This document shows positions 14,001 through 26,800 of a DNA stretch of 64,000 bases, piece by piece (the stretch's first letter is position 1; the number at the start of each line of letters is the position of its first letter). A program made the position numbers and the translations under genes. This DNA is from Sisyra terminalis. Its lineage: Eukaryota > Arthropoda > Insecta > Neuroptera > Sisyridae. A model generated the notes under the pieces. It was not told where the DNA came from. It worked only from the letters and a program-made list of their open reading frames with translations, and did no database searches. The DNA lies in NCBI GenBank assembly GCA_958496175.1, contig OY292278.1:51646001-51710000 (forward strand), written 5' to 3'.

Positions 14001-16096
14001 TTTCATATTGGATCTTTGAATTTGGGATCTGGTCTTGCAAGCGGGCAATGCAATGAGGAAGAGGGTGGAATAGGATGTGATAATCGTGCCAGTTTGTGCC
14101 TGTGCCAAATGGCGAAGAAAAACCTACTTTTCCTCAAACGTTTGAATCGATAAAGACACACTACAGTAAATATTTCTCGTTTGAAATTATTCAATTTCAG
14201 AAGAAAGTCAATCGCGAAACAATCGTAACTCAAATAATTGTTTTTGGGGTTTTCAATTACGAAAAAAAATTGTTGTTTTTTGTCAAATCCAATGTATGAT
14301 TTTATATTTAAACGATTTCGTGCGACGCCAAATGTAAAACCACAACATACCAAAGTTCCAAAAGTTCATTTTCACGTATGTCGTCCTTTTCTTTTTGTTT
14401 GAACCTTCATTTTTTTATTGTTGAAATTTCTCTTTTCCATTTAAGCAAAAGCTTACACATTTCCTATAATCTCGATTTCAATTGTTTTATATTGCAAATA
14501 AACTTAGCTGCACTTGCACTATGATAATTAATAGAGCCAAAGGATTTAACAATCAACTGTTTTTAAACAGTAGCTATTTTTCAAACGCCTTTTTTTGGTA
14601 TTAATAAAGCACCTTATTGAATTTCTAGTTATGACAATTTTTTCTATATCTGTTAGCGCAAGCGTTTTTTCATTCTAGAGGCCTCAGATTTAGATTTGTA
14701 GCAGCAGCAAAAAAAAAAAACGAACATTTCGCGTTTCATTTTTTCAAACAATGTTGCACTATAATTTGGCAAAAATACAAAAAAAAAAAGTCACTTTTGC
14801 ATGTTTATAAATTTTTTGAATGTTTTTTTTTTCTTTTTTTGTTCATCTTCAGTTGTTTGAGTTTTATTGTTTCAATTTTTTGAAAAAAAGTAGTTGGATT
14901 GTTGTTTTGTTAAAACAAATTGAAGGGGGCACAGTTCGCTTCCATGGCTATAATTATTAGAAAGTAGTTGAGCCCCCTTTTGACGATCACTCAGTCGATT
15001 GATTTTTATTCGATTTATTGATCGTTTTTCTTTTATTTCGTTTTGTTTTGACGAGGGATTAGAATTTTACGATTGATTGAAATCTTTGATTGGTAAAGGA
15101 CGATCAGAATTTGTTGGACGGAAATGGAGCTGGTGGAAATAATGGGGCGGATGGTTCTGGGACGGGGATGCGACGACATCAGAGCATGCAACGGTTGCAG
15201 GGTCGTGGTGGACTAGGTACAAATTGTGGCGAGATGAATGATGGCATGGATGGAAATGGGGGTGGAGGCGGCGGAGCATGCAGTCCAGGACTAGGGGCGA
15301 CCGTTGTTTCGGATCATCAAGGAAATCTGAGGATTACTGTCAATAAGTCGAAACCAATTTTGGGAATTGCGATCGAAGGTGGTGCCAATACAAAACATCC
15401 CTTACCACGAATTATTAATATTCATGTAAGATTTTATAAAATTACGATGTTCTTATATTTGAGTCAAACGTTGTCAATATTTTTGCTCTTAAACTTTCCT
15501 AATTTTATTTATTTAAGGAAAAAACTTTGGTTTCTATTTTTTTTCTTCCAAATTTGGAAAGATTGATAACCACTAATTTCTAATATGAAGGCAAGGTTTG
15601 CTAAATCCTTAAACGAATTATGTGAAGAATTGAATAACTAATTGATGCCCAATGAATGTAATTGTAAAACGAATCCTTTTTTAAGGATTAAAATAGCCTC
15701 AGTTCATTGGGTTTTTCACAGCTTGATGAAATAGAATTGATGAATATTGGATATTTCGCATGCACATATCAATCCTGCAACATTTGCTTATTTTACGATA
15801 GTTCAACTCTGTTAAAATCTCTTGAAAAAAATTCCTATTATTTTATCAACATTGGAAACAACTTTCGTTTTTAGGAAAATGGAGCAGCATTTGATGCAGG
15901 TGGTTTGGAGGTGGGTCAATTAATTTTGGAGGTTGATGGTCAAAAGGTGGAAGGCTTGGAACATCAAGAGGTCGCACGGTTGATTGCCGAATCTTTTGCA
16001 CGTCGAGATCGACAAGATATTGAGTTTTTAGTGGTTGAAGCGAAAAAATCAAATCTAGAACCGAAGCCGACGGCGCTTATTTTTCTAGAAGCCTAA
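2078..16096 (+). CDS. dysc: Dyschronic / whirlin-type PDZ scaffold protein, 11 coding exons
   Basis: Exons: 2078-2849, 4045-4175, 4228-4578, 4636-5163, 5228-5302, 8152-8243, 8334-8574, 8808-8927, 13083-13151, 15099-15425, 15875-16096. All phases agree, giving 975 residues. The N-terminus is Gly/Ser/His-rich and disordered. PDZ1 (about 235-318, carboxylate loop GFGI) spans the first intron. PDZ2 (about 375-455, loop SLGL) and a harmonin-N-like helical domain (about 498-578) follow. After a Gln/Ser-rich linker comes PDZ3 (about 870-955, loop ILGI). This is the order of Drosophila Dyschronic and vertebrate whirlin. Dyschronic is known as a synaptic and circadian-output scaffold that works with the Slowpoke potassium channel; whirlin acts in stereocilia. 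The start is the first ATG after the acceptor near 2035. The frame stays open upstream to that acceptor, so a longer N-terminus is possible. The acceptor of the 15099 exon is weak. Confidence 0.92.
2850..4044 (+). other. dysc intron 1, nothing else seen
   Basis: A 1.2-kb AT-rich intron inside PDZ1, from GTATGA to TTTTAG. I see no coding segment or repeat in it. Confidence 0.6.
5303..8151 (+). other. dysc large intron, nothing else seen
   Basis: A 2.85-kb very AT-rich intron between the harmonin-N-like exon group and the Ser/Gln linker exons, from GTAAGT to TTTCAG. No convincing exon, RNA gene or repeat was found on either strand. Confidence 0.55.
8928..13082 (+). other. dysc large intron containing a possible nested minus-strand gene
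   Basis: A 4.15-kb intron from GTAAAG to TTGTGCAG. Its left end holds a short minus-strand coding candidate. The remainder, about 9.5-13.0 kb, is AT-rich with no recognisable coding or mobile sequence. Confidence 0.55.
9191..9403 (-). CDS. Small unidentified protein, possibly nested in a dysc intron (70 aa)
   Basis: On the minus strand a pyrimidine tract ending TTTTAG closes at about 9427. It is followed by an ATG in good context (AAAAATGG) at 9403 and 70 codons to TAA at 9191. The protein is charged and hydrophilic (MESYLMDVRRMRIPRPKFS near the start, then Pro/Asp/Asn-rich) with no signal peptide or membrane segment. Base composition is clearly richer in G+C than the surrounding intron, which suggests coding. 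The acceptor just upstream means further 5' exons are likely, but I could not find them. I do not recognise the family. An ATTAAA element a few tens of bases after the stop could serve polyadenylation. It could instead be a processed fragment or a chance frame. Confidence 0.45.
   Translation of the reverse strand: MESYLMDVRRMRIPRPKFSQEMARPTRPNDPPKDYNVDNENSTNKIGDSNREFTKTADTLQRLSIHDSIM
13152..15098 (+). other. dysc intron with a doubtful GC-richer segment
   Basis: An intron of 1.95 kb. Around 13990-14150 a stretch richer in G+C stays open in one plus-strand frame, but I could not assign matching acceptor and donor sites. It may be an unannotated alternative exon or noise. The rest is AT-rich and empty as far as I can see. 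Confidence 0.4.
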
Positions 16097-16171
16097 CACT
16101 TGCTTTCCCTCCCCGCCAGCGACCCACCGGGTCCCGATAGGGCCCTGGGGCTCGACTTGACCACGGAGTAA
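16097..16171 (+). other. In-frame extension after the dysc stop codon (readthrough candidate)
   Basis: Directly after the dysc TAA (16094-16096) the same frame stays open for 24 codons, ending at TAA 16169-16171. The translated tail runs HLLSLPASDPPGPD and ends ALGLDLTTE. It is about two-thirds G+C, against roughly 25-30% in the flanking 3' UTR, so it looks protein-coding. A splice donor (AG|GTAACT) follows two bases later. It could be a programmed readthrough tail, or an alternative terminal exon using the CCCCGCCAG acceptor-like site at 16119. Confidence 0.5.
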
Positions 16172-17160
16172 AGGTAACTTAAAAAATCAATCATAAAAAA
16201 TATTAATTTTGCTATTGTTTTTCCAATGTTTGATTCAGGAAAAGTAAAACTTTTTGCATTTCCTTTCTTTATTTATAGATATCAAATATTTTTCAGTTGA
16301 CTACTGAATTAAAGTTTACCATATAGGATGTAATAGCGCGAGTATTAGTCATCTTTTTGAGTAAAAAACATTTTACTCTAGAAAACGGTTGAAATTTCCA
16401 CCAGGTTTAGTACAAAGGATTTGCTATGTATAAACTCGACTAAAACAAATGTTTTATAAACTATAGATATTTCTTTTAGGCTATTTATGCAAGCCAAGCA
16501 AGAAAAGCGTTTTTAGATATGCATTTTTATAATTTTACGATTTCAATAATATGATGATATAATTGATAATATTTTTTCTTTTCAGATCATCTGACGGAAG
16601 GAGGGATTATAAAGCTCTTTCACACATCATTATAATCATCATTGCAATAAAAAATACAAAGGAAATAATATCAAATATTTAGTTTAAGACAAATTACCAA
16701 AATGAAGAGAAAGACGAAGAAAATCCAAACATTAGGGAAAAACCAAAAAAATACGTGTGGCTTTTAGACAGTGCCAAAATAGAAGAAGAAAAAAATGTTA
16801 CATTTAGGACGCTGAGGTAAATACAACGTAGCATTTAATTTAAATTAAAAGAAACAGTTAATACAAAATACAAACACAACAAACTCGCAAAACCGCTAAA
16901 TTAATAATATGAACATATTCCTAATTAACAAACAAAAAAAAAAAGAAAAAAAAAGAAAAAAAATTAAGCTTGCGAAATGCACAATAAAACAAAAACCAAT
17001 AAAAATGCATTTAAAAAGTGACAAAAGGCTTTGAAAACAAAATAGGAAAATAAGCCTCAATTTTGATTTCGTTTATATAACAAACCATGAAAATAAATCG
17101 ACTGTTTTTGTGTAAATATTGAATTTTTAATTACTAAATAAATAATAAAAAAAAATCTAA
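16172..17160 (+). other. dysc 3' UTR with a spliced intron and polyadenylation signals
   Basis: An intron appears to run from GTAACT at 16174 to TTTTCAG at 16585. The following A-rich sequence contains AATAAA at 16983-16988 and 16998-17003 and more near 17145, any of which could end the transcript. Confidence 0.45.
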
Positions 17161-18550
17161 TACCTACGAAAACAAGGAAAACAGTTTAACAAAAATTTTT
17201 TAAACCCAAATAAAATGAATGAACAACTGCCTTCACTGCAACGTTATTATATGAAAAAAAAAAAGAAAGTAAAGCACTAAATTGAAGAAAATAAAATCAT
17301 TTTAAACAACACGGCGATTAAAACATCAAAAATATTTTCCGTTTAAATTGTTATTAAATAATATATTTGTTAATTAATGATTAAATATCTACACTTTAAA
17401 TAAATAAATTATATTCACATAATATGGACAAATGGAAGGAAACAAAACTATAAACGACGCTTCTCGCTTTTTTAGACATTTTTCATCATTTAAGAAAAAT
17501 ACAAATATTTTATGATTGCGTTTGAAAATTATTTCAATCGATTCTGGTTATACAAAGTCTTGAAACAGTTTTTTTTTTTTAAATAAGTCAATACTAATAT
17601 GTCGAAAATGTAATTAAGTTGTTATTAAATTTTTATCGAAATAATTAAATAAATGAATGAAGGCATTAAAGTACATCAATACTAATTGTATATGCGTATA
17701 AGTTTTTGTGCTTTTTATTTGTTGTTTTTTTTTTACATTCATTTATCAGTACCTGCCTATAAATAATTATGCTTTTAATATCAATTGTTGCAAATGTTTT
17801 ATCTCTGTATACTGTGTACAATTTGTATTAAAACATACATATATATTGTTATTAAAAACCGCCTTTTTTTGAATACCTCGTTCAAATTTGATTTCGCAAC
17901 ATGAATGGCAGAAAACTTAATACCGTAATTAACAAAGAAATCCGGAAAAATCCGGAGAGAAAATTTTATAATTAAAAATATAAAAGATAGACTGTTACTA
18001 AGAAGAAAGGTAGTCAACATTTCCTACACAGTATATTTGAAACAGTGAACCACTATTACATCGTTTTCGATCGAGGAAAAATGTTTTCTATTCTATTTAC
18101 ATGTATGTTTGTTTTGTTGAAAAGTTAGAGCACATTACGTACAAGTATAAAATTGAATATTTTTTTAGTTTAGATTGGTACCTACTACTGATCAAAAAGT
18201 ATGCATTAAAAAAATAAATGACGGTGTGTTAGTAGTTTTAGTATCTTAGTACCCCAAAGATTATTTTCAAATTTTTTTAATAAAATAAAAAATCATGGGC
18301 CACACCTCATAGGTTGACTTCAAATGGAGTTACTGTTATGTGTTATTAATAAAGGCATCGTTGAATTTACCAAGAGGAAGTAAAACTATCTAAATACTTT
18401 CTTAATACTTTCATTATTTTCATATCAACAAAACAAAAAGCGTAACTACCGAAATCAACTAATTTTTTTTTGACAAATGTCATTTTTTTCAAATAATTTT
18501 TATTTATTTTCCATAAAAAAACTATTGCTATTCTATTGAATTTGTTAACG
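17161..18550. other. dysc-Hydin intergenic region, no gene seen
   Basis: AT-rich spacer with homopolymer runs. I see no supported coding segment. It must contain the Hydin promoter and 5' UTR, but no clear core element stands out. Confidence 0.5.
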
Positions 18551-21500
18551 ATGAGTTCAAACAATGAGGACCCAACCAAAGTTGACATGGGAGTCTATTC
18601 CCAGAAATTCAATTCTTTACCAGTTTTATTTGACTTTGATCCCAAGTCCAGAGTAAACATTTTCTTTTTTTTAATTTTTTAAGAATTCAATTCACATTTA
18701 ATGATTTCAGCCTGAAATTGCACCATCTGTATATTTTAACGAAATGCAATTAAGTACGGAGGAACGTTTGAAGAAATTAACCAAAAGTAAACTTAAAATC
18801 CAAACAGTTAAAGTAATAAATAGGGAATTGAGATCATTCAAAGCCAGTCCGGATGTGGTGATTTTCCAGAATTTTTCCACCGGAGTTCTGTATACAGCTG
18901 CGTTAACTTTACAAAATATCGGAAAAGTTTGATTTTTATTGGGAGTTTTATGCAGTTTATTTATTTTAGCGATTGTTGTAGCTTTCAAAACCGTTACGAA
19001 TGCATTGTGAAAAATCACCAAATTTCGAAGTATCCTACACAACAGGAACACTTTCCACTCGTGTTGCACCTGGAATGGCTGTCTTGTTTACGATAAAGTT
19101 TACTGCTGATTTAGCTCGAGATTATAAACATGATATAACTTTTTTAACCGATGCAGGCACTTTGCTTGTTCCAATTTATGGTAAAGCGTCAGTGGAAACG
19201 TATACATTTATATAATAAAACCTTAATTAATAATAGCCATCGGTCCCCGTCCACTCCTGGATTTCCCTGATCAAATCACCGTTGCACCCGGTGCCGTGAA
19301 TGTTCCGTCTGAACGTACAGTGGTTGTTCGTAACCTTGGACAAGCCGCCGCTGTATTCAAAATCAAAACCCAAAATCCATTCAGTGTTGTGCCCAATGTT
19401 GGCGTTTTGGCTCCCAACGAAACAATGCAACTGACGATAGTTTGCAACTCGCCGCATTCTGGATTCTTGGAAGATAAGATTTACGTTCAGTATGAAACAG
19501 GCGAAGAACTAACCATCAACGTGAGCGGTCAAGCCAGCGTTTCCAACATAGGATTAGAACAGTGTTACCTGCGACTTCCAAATACATACATTCGCCTGAC
19601 TTCGAATCGCGCTCTCCTTCTTTTCAACCGAAGTTCTCATATTGCCAAATTTAAGTTCTGCCAATTTCACTCATCCTCGGTCGACGACGAAGAAAAACTT
19701 CGCTACAAGCAAATGTTTGAAAGTATGTGCGATCTGGAAAAAATGTACTGCAACAAGTTGGAGCATTTTGACATTGTTGATTGCGAGTCAAATCAAATCG
19801 TAGAAGAGCGAATTTTATCTGACGAAATTGAATGTTTGAAACAAAATGAAGAATTTTTATACAAAGATCCATACTTTTCCATCAGTCCACTGGTATTACA
19901 GTATCTTTTTAAATTAGTTGTATTTGGTGGAGATTTTCTAATAGTAACTTTAACGGCTTAATGAATCTATGTCGACCTTTGTTCAAAATATGGTCTCAAA
20001 TAACATGAGCAATTATGGAAAGATATTTTCTAAGTTGTTATTAATTTAAGATTTCAATGCATTCGCTTCAGTCATATCATACACAATAAATTTTAATATA
20101 AACTAAAATAGCAATATTTCCCTTAAATTGAAAATTTGAATCCAAAACTATTTCACATCTCCACCAATTTGTCTGAATATTTTCAGAAATTCAACGAAAT
20201 TAATTTATAGACAGGAGAAATATTTCCTGGTAATGAGACCGAGGTAAATGTAACATTTGTACCAAAAGCAGCGACCGCATACTCATCGACTCTCTACTGT
20301 GAATTATCTGGTCTGGAGCACAGAATTCAATTGAAATTAGGTGGTTTCGGTTTGGGTCCCGAAATGGAATTGAGTGTTAAGAACCTTGATGCCGGATATT
20401 TGTTTATTTGTGCGAAGCATTATTACGAGGTTGTGGTTCAAAATCGTGGAGGAATTCCAGGCACCATTAGCTATGTACCAGATAAGTCTGTCTTTGGTGC
20501 AACAATCAATTGTGAGCCACACAGTTTCGAACTAGGTCCAAATGTATCGCGCGCATTCTTAATCGGATTTGTTAGTACAAAACAAGGACAATTTGTTGAA
20601 GATATTCGCTTTAAGATTGTAGAATCTGAAGAGATTTTAACGGTGACGATTCGAGGAAAGGTTATTTGTCCGAAAGTACAATTTGATGAGAAAGAAATGA
20701 ATTTTGGTCAAGTTTCTCTGGGTGAGCAATTTGCATAATTGGAAGTGTTACATTTTTTTTCATTGCATTGGTTGGCAGGAGTGCCCGTTACCAAGAAAAT
20801 GCAGTTGTGCAATAACTCTGAAGTTCCGATCGTTTTTACGATAAGAATCACACATGATGGCACTGAACCTCCATTGACTTGTGAAGAATTTTCCAAAAGC
20901 ACAGTGAAACCAGCTCTTCCTAACAATCCGAAAGAATTTGTCGTATCACCAATGAAAGCCTCAGTTTCGTCTGATATGTGCCGAGTATTAACGGTATGTG
21001 TAAATATAAATTATGCGACAAATTTTTGACTTTATTATTAATTTTTTTTTTTTAAAGATTACTCTAACTCCGAATCGAATTGGTTCGTTTCGAACTGTAA
21101 TCATGTTGGACATGTGGGACACAGAAACGGAAAGTGAAAGTTTGACTGTTATTTGGCAGGCGTATGTGCCTGAAATCGTTTGTCTTAACACTGAAATCAG
21201 CATTTTGTTTACATTTATTAATCACCCGTATGCCAGATCAATCACTCTTCAAAACAACAGCGATGTCGAGGGATATTTTTATATTACTCCGCAAAAACCT
21301 TCGCCAGATCATTTCATTTTGGTTTCCACTCAGATACAAGAAGCGTGCATTAAGCCGAACTCCTTTGTTGAGATTCCCATTTGGATAATAACGACCGCTT
21401 TGGGCGAGCAACACTACACAATGGAGTTAGTATTATATCTTTTATCTTTGATAGTGCAGGACACTCCTCCTACTTTTCAACTCCTTCTGTTTTAAGGATA

Positions 21501-23815
21501 TTAACTTTTGGAGAAAAACGTCCGAGATATTTAGCAGGAATCAAGACGTACGGAAATGGACCCGTTGTCTCTTTGGATCCTGAAATTTTGAACTTTGAGG
21601 AAGTTGTTTTGCTTCAAAATGTAACCAAAGACGTGAAAATAACTAGTGATTCACCAATTCCAGGAAATTACACCATTTCTCTGGTACCATTTCTTTTCTT
21701 GATTTCAAAATGTTTTATCTTATCGTTTTGAATCGTGTTTTTTTTTAAGACAAAAAAGCGATCCCCTTTTCAAATATCAATTGAAAAAGGCCACGTAAAT
21801 CCCGAGGAAGAGCAAATTTGTAGTGTTTCTGTATTCTTACGTGATCCTGGCGACTACTCTGACACCTTGGTTATAAATGTTGAAAACGGACGAATTTATA
21901 ATTGCAAACTGAAAGTGAAAGGAATCGGGACCAGCATACGAATCGAACCAAACATAACACCCGTTTATGATTTGGGATCATTGTTTACCTGTAAACGTTA
22001 TGTCTTCAATTTGGTGATCAGAAATATGGGATCGAAACGCCATCGCATGCTGTGGCGTAACATGACTGAAGCTTTAGAAGGACCGAAGAAAGAGCGTCGA
22101 ACGTCCACCGTAGAAGAAAAGTAGGTATTCCTTTTTTGTTTAAACTTTTTGTCTTATAAAAATGTGTAACATTTTTTAATTATTTTTAGTCAGAAACTTA
22201 CGGCAATCTCTATGATTCCGGACCGAATCGTTTTGCAAGGCGATGAAAGCGAACCGCTATCGATTGTGGCGTACAACGAAAAAGTGTGCGAAATCGAGGA
22301 ATTTTTGCAGTTGGATGCGGCAATTGGAGAATCGGTACGACGTGAAACGGTAATTATGGTGAAAGTTTTGGCCAAATTTGAAGTGCCTGTGGTGAAGTTT
22401 TCGAAGGAAGAACTTTTCTTTCGCATTGACAAAGGAGTAGAAAATTGTTTTTACCACATCCAAGGTATTAGCTCTTATTTTCGAGGTGAGGATTAATGTC
22501 TGATTTCATAAATATTTATATGTATGTTTATTTTTATCTAGATACTTTTGAAATTCTTAACGAAACTACTTTAGCGCTGCACATGGAACTTCATATCGAG
22601 GAGCCCTTTTTTATTTTGGATTCCAAATTAGGACTTTTAAAACGTTGTCATACAGAAATTCAAACAGGCGAAAAACAAACAATAACGATTTTTTTTCAAT
22701 GCAACAACACAAACTGTTATCGATCCTATCACATCGATAGGAAAATAAAGCTTACCTACAAGGATCATCATCATGTTGATTTCGTTTATTTGCATGCCAA
22801 TGTCAATTTCCCTAATATTCGACTTTCGACCAATTTGGTCGATTTTGGCTGTGTTCCAAACGGAGAGCATTGCTATTCGATTGTAACAATGGAAAACACC
22901 AGTCCTCTAACGGTTAATTATGCGTGGAAGTGGAAAGAATCGGGATATAAAGTGCAGTATGTGGAACCAATTGCGATTGGACTTGAGAATGTGGTTGATA
23001 ATGACGCTGAAGAATCCGAGTTGGAGACCGATTCCGACAATGCGTTACATAAGGCAGAAAATCGAATTCACGAAACGTTGATCAAGATGTCTGATCGACA
23101 ATTTTCTTCTATACTAACAGTGGTTGATCGAGAAACTTTGGGACAAAGTTTAAGTGAATATAGTATGAGATCAAATTCGCACGATTTGGACTATCAAAAC
23201 TTATATACCATGTCATTGTCCCATGAAATTCAACACAATGCATATTATCAAATCAAAAATAAAGTGTTCAATATGTGCGATCGATTTTTCGAAGAATGTG
23301 ACATGGACGATATTACAATCTTGAACTTATTAGCTGAAAGTGGCACTAAAGATCGTTTTAGCGATACGTTCAATGTAACGCCATTTTACGGAGTCTTAAA
23401 TCCGTACGAGAAACAAGAACTAACCATTTCGTTCCATCCACATACATACATTTGTATCGAGTGCCAATTGGAATGCCACATTCGAGAAGGTCCAATAGAT
23501 ACATTGAAAATTGTTGGCATGGCATCGAATTTGAGTTTTCATTTGGATAAAACCATAATCGATTTTGGCAGGCAAGTGTTTTGCGAGGTTTGCTCGAGAA
23601 CGGTTTCGTTGTCCAACACAGGATATTTGGGATTTGATTTTGTCACATCGCGACCGGCCATGGGAGAAACGCCATCCGTTAATTATTTGGTGGAGGCTGG
23701 ATGGATGTGTATTGAACCACGAATGGGACATATTGCACCAAGAGCCACAATTGATTTGCAGATTCGATATTTTCCAGGGATTGCTGGACGATTTTCTGAA
23801 AGTTTCGAAATTCAG
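18551..23815 (+). other. Hydin: Hydin exons 1-11
   Basis: 18551-18652, 18711-18926, 18982-19180, 19237-19892, 20211-20721, 20779-20993, 21058-21425, 21497-21683, 21750-22120, 22190-22464, 22542-23815. All junction phases agree. Intron 2 uses a GTTTGA donor. Exon 11 (1,274 bp) is the largest of the gene and covers several ASH repeats. Confidence 0.88.
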
Positions 23816-26800
23816 GTAATGTTTAAAACGCCAACATACCTTGGCATCCAAACAAGTGTTCGATATTGTCAGTGGAAGAATAAGTTGTTTATATTTCCAA
23901 ACCGATTTGATATACATTGGTTATGTACCTTGCATACTTGATATCACTAAAGTTTTATGTTTTTTTTTTATATATAAACTTATAGTACAAACAATAATGT
24001 AAGAATTTGAGCACTTTTTTTTTTAAAGATTGGACACGGGAATCCAATTTCTGTAAAGGTGAATGGATTTGGGGTTTTTCCACAAGTCTATTTATCGTTG
24101 CCTCGCAAAAAGATTCCGGAAATGTCCAACGAAATCGGATACAGCGCTGTCGCGAGCATTACCTCGGCCTGGTTGGAACAAGTGCATCAAGCCAATCAAC
24201 CAGAATATTGCCAGACTGCTCATTATTGTTATCCAGATATTCCACATAAAGAGAGAATGATTTTGATTAATGATGACTGGGAATTGATTTCATTAAATGT
24301 AAGTTTCACATAAAATCATTAATTTTTGGTATTTGTTCCCCATTTTTTGTAGGATACGACTCCATCGCCCATGGACATTGATTTAGCAATTGAAAGATTC
24401 AATGCTTATCGTCATATTGAACGTCATCCCAATATTTTGGTTGACCATTCAAAGTTGCGAAGTAAATGCATTTCAAATATGTATGCTTCTACGTATCAGG
24501 CCAATTTTGGACCCGTGATTGTTGGTACTACAGTTCATCATACTATTCATATCTTAAACTATGGACCAACTTCTGCTAATATTGAGTTGATGCCACTAAG
24601 CAAACGGACCGGAATTCTCAATTCAGGAATTAAAGTTCAGTTTCGAAACATTCATAATTTACCAGTGGGATGTAGGGCGCCATTTTATATCATTTTTAAT
24701 CCGTCTTTGGAAACCTATACAGCAAGAGATACCAAAATCAATTATTTTATTTATTTAGAGGTGAATTATTTGCTTAATGATCAACAAAATGGCTTTTAAT
24801 CTAGACGGGAATTTAATTCAGGTGGAACATGGTGCAAGAATTCCCATTGAAATAGATGCCATCGTAACGATTCCGTACATTCATCTGGAGCCACAAACAC
24901 TCGATTTTCATACAATCAAATGTGGAGAATGTAAACTTTTATCAATTATTGTGTACAATAAGTAAGCGATTTTTTATTAGATACGGGAATAAGTTCTTGC
25001 ACTTTTTTCAAATATGCCACGTATAGTCCGAGATAAATGTCTAGTACATATCTTCAGAACATTTGTTATTGGTTCGTTGTGCGGTATTGAAAGTTTTTCA
25101 TTTGTCTTCTCAGTTCACTAGCCAAATCAAGAGATGAAAAGTTTTGATGTACCTGCAAATATATACAATATATACAGCAAGAACTAATTTCCACGTCAAA
25201 TTTTATTACTTTTTATTAGTTTTATTTCGTGCAGGGGTTACACGAACGTAATTTGGAGTGCAAAAATCAAGAGGCTAATCAAACCAAAACCGAAACGTAA
25301 AGAATATCGTCCACCATTAACCGAAGCCGAAAAGCAATTGCTTCAAGCCGAAGTGTTTCCATTTCGAATTGGTAACTCTGATTCCGGGAGTCTTGAACCG
25401 GATGAAGCATACGTATTGCACGTGCTTTATGAACCGCTCAATGAAGGGGTGCACGAAATGCGGATTGTTTTTAACATCGTGGGAAATAATCGAGAAAAGT
25501 TTATCGCTTATCTACGAGGTGCGGCTGAAGAACCAAAATTGGAAGTTTCTGATATGGTTTTACAATGGGATCCAATTCTACCATGGACTGAAAATAGTTG
25601 CAAGAAATTTTGCGTTAAAAATCCGTGTAATTTTTCCATTGAACTATATTTCCCCGAATTTGATAGGTAAACTCATTTTGTATTATATGAGGTCACATTA
25701 ACGGAACTAAAAATGTTATGATATTTTATATAGTGTTGTGCATAATGAAGAGAATATTCTTCAAAGTTTGTTATATTTGTATGGAACGGATAAAATTTTA
25801 CTTCCACCAAGGGCTCCTGGACAGCCGTTTTGGGCATCATTGATTGATTTTCATAAAACACTTGTGGACGAAGCGATTAAATCGTCAAAACAAGTAAAAG
25901 GTAGTCAAGATGTTTCTGATGTAGTTCGTTCTGCTCGCACGCGACGACGAAGTGGTTCAATAATTTCCAGAACAAAGTATTTGTTTTCAACTTGGCTAAA
26001 GTAAACAAAATAATTTTTTTTTTTGTTTTAAGACTTTCAGCTTCAAATGTGACAATTTCCAATGATGTTCCAAAATCAGGATTGGATCTGAATGAATTGG
26101 TTAAAGGTATGAGCATTTTCTTTTACAACCCAACTGCAACTGTTAGCATTAGTTCATTTCTTAAGTTGTATTTTACATTTATCATAATGAAAACCAATTA
26201 AATGATATATTTAATTATGTATTAAAGTACTTTGAAATAAGTAGTTAAACTTTATTTTGCATCTTGAAATCAAAATATTTCATCTCATAGGTACTGCAAC
26301 AGAAAGTTTTTACTTGATGGATAGGCAATCATCATGACAGTTGTGTACGACTAGTTGCAATAGCTCAGCGTTTGAAAAGTGACAATATATCATTTTTCTT
26401 TCAAAATTATTCCTTAGTAAATTGTACTATTGTCTATCTGTTGCAACTATAAGATTTCGTATTTTATTCTACATTTAAAATGCTTTGAAGGAAAAAATTC
26501 CGAGGTAAAATGCAACAGTTTGTGAAGAAACAAAGCTTTATTTTTTTTTTTTTAATTTTGATTCCCTTTGTATTCAAGATGCTTGCTTGCCATTTGCATC
26601 GAGAAATATTTTACGGAAGTTATGCTTTTCAGGTCATATTGAACAAATAAAAAACGAAAATAAGCCAAGCATGATTCATCGAGATCCTATTAAGTTGGCC
26701 TGGCGAGAACAAAACGAGTCATCAACTGATTTCGATGGAGGTTTTAATAAAAAAGAAGGCGTTTTTTTAATCTTTTATGACGCTCCTCATACAAGTAAGT

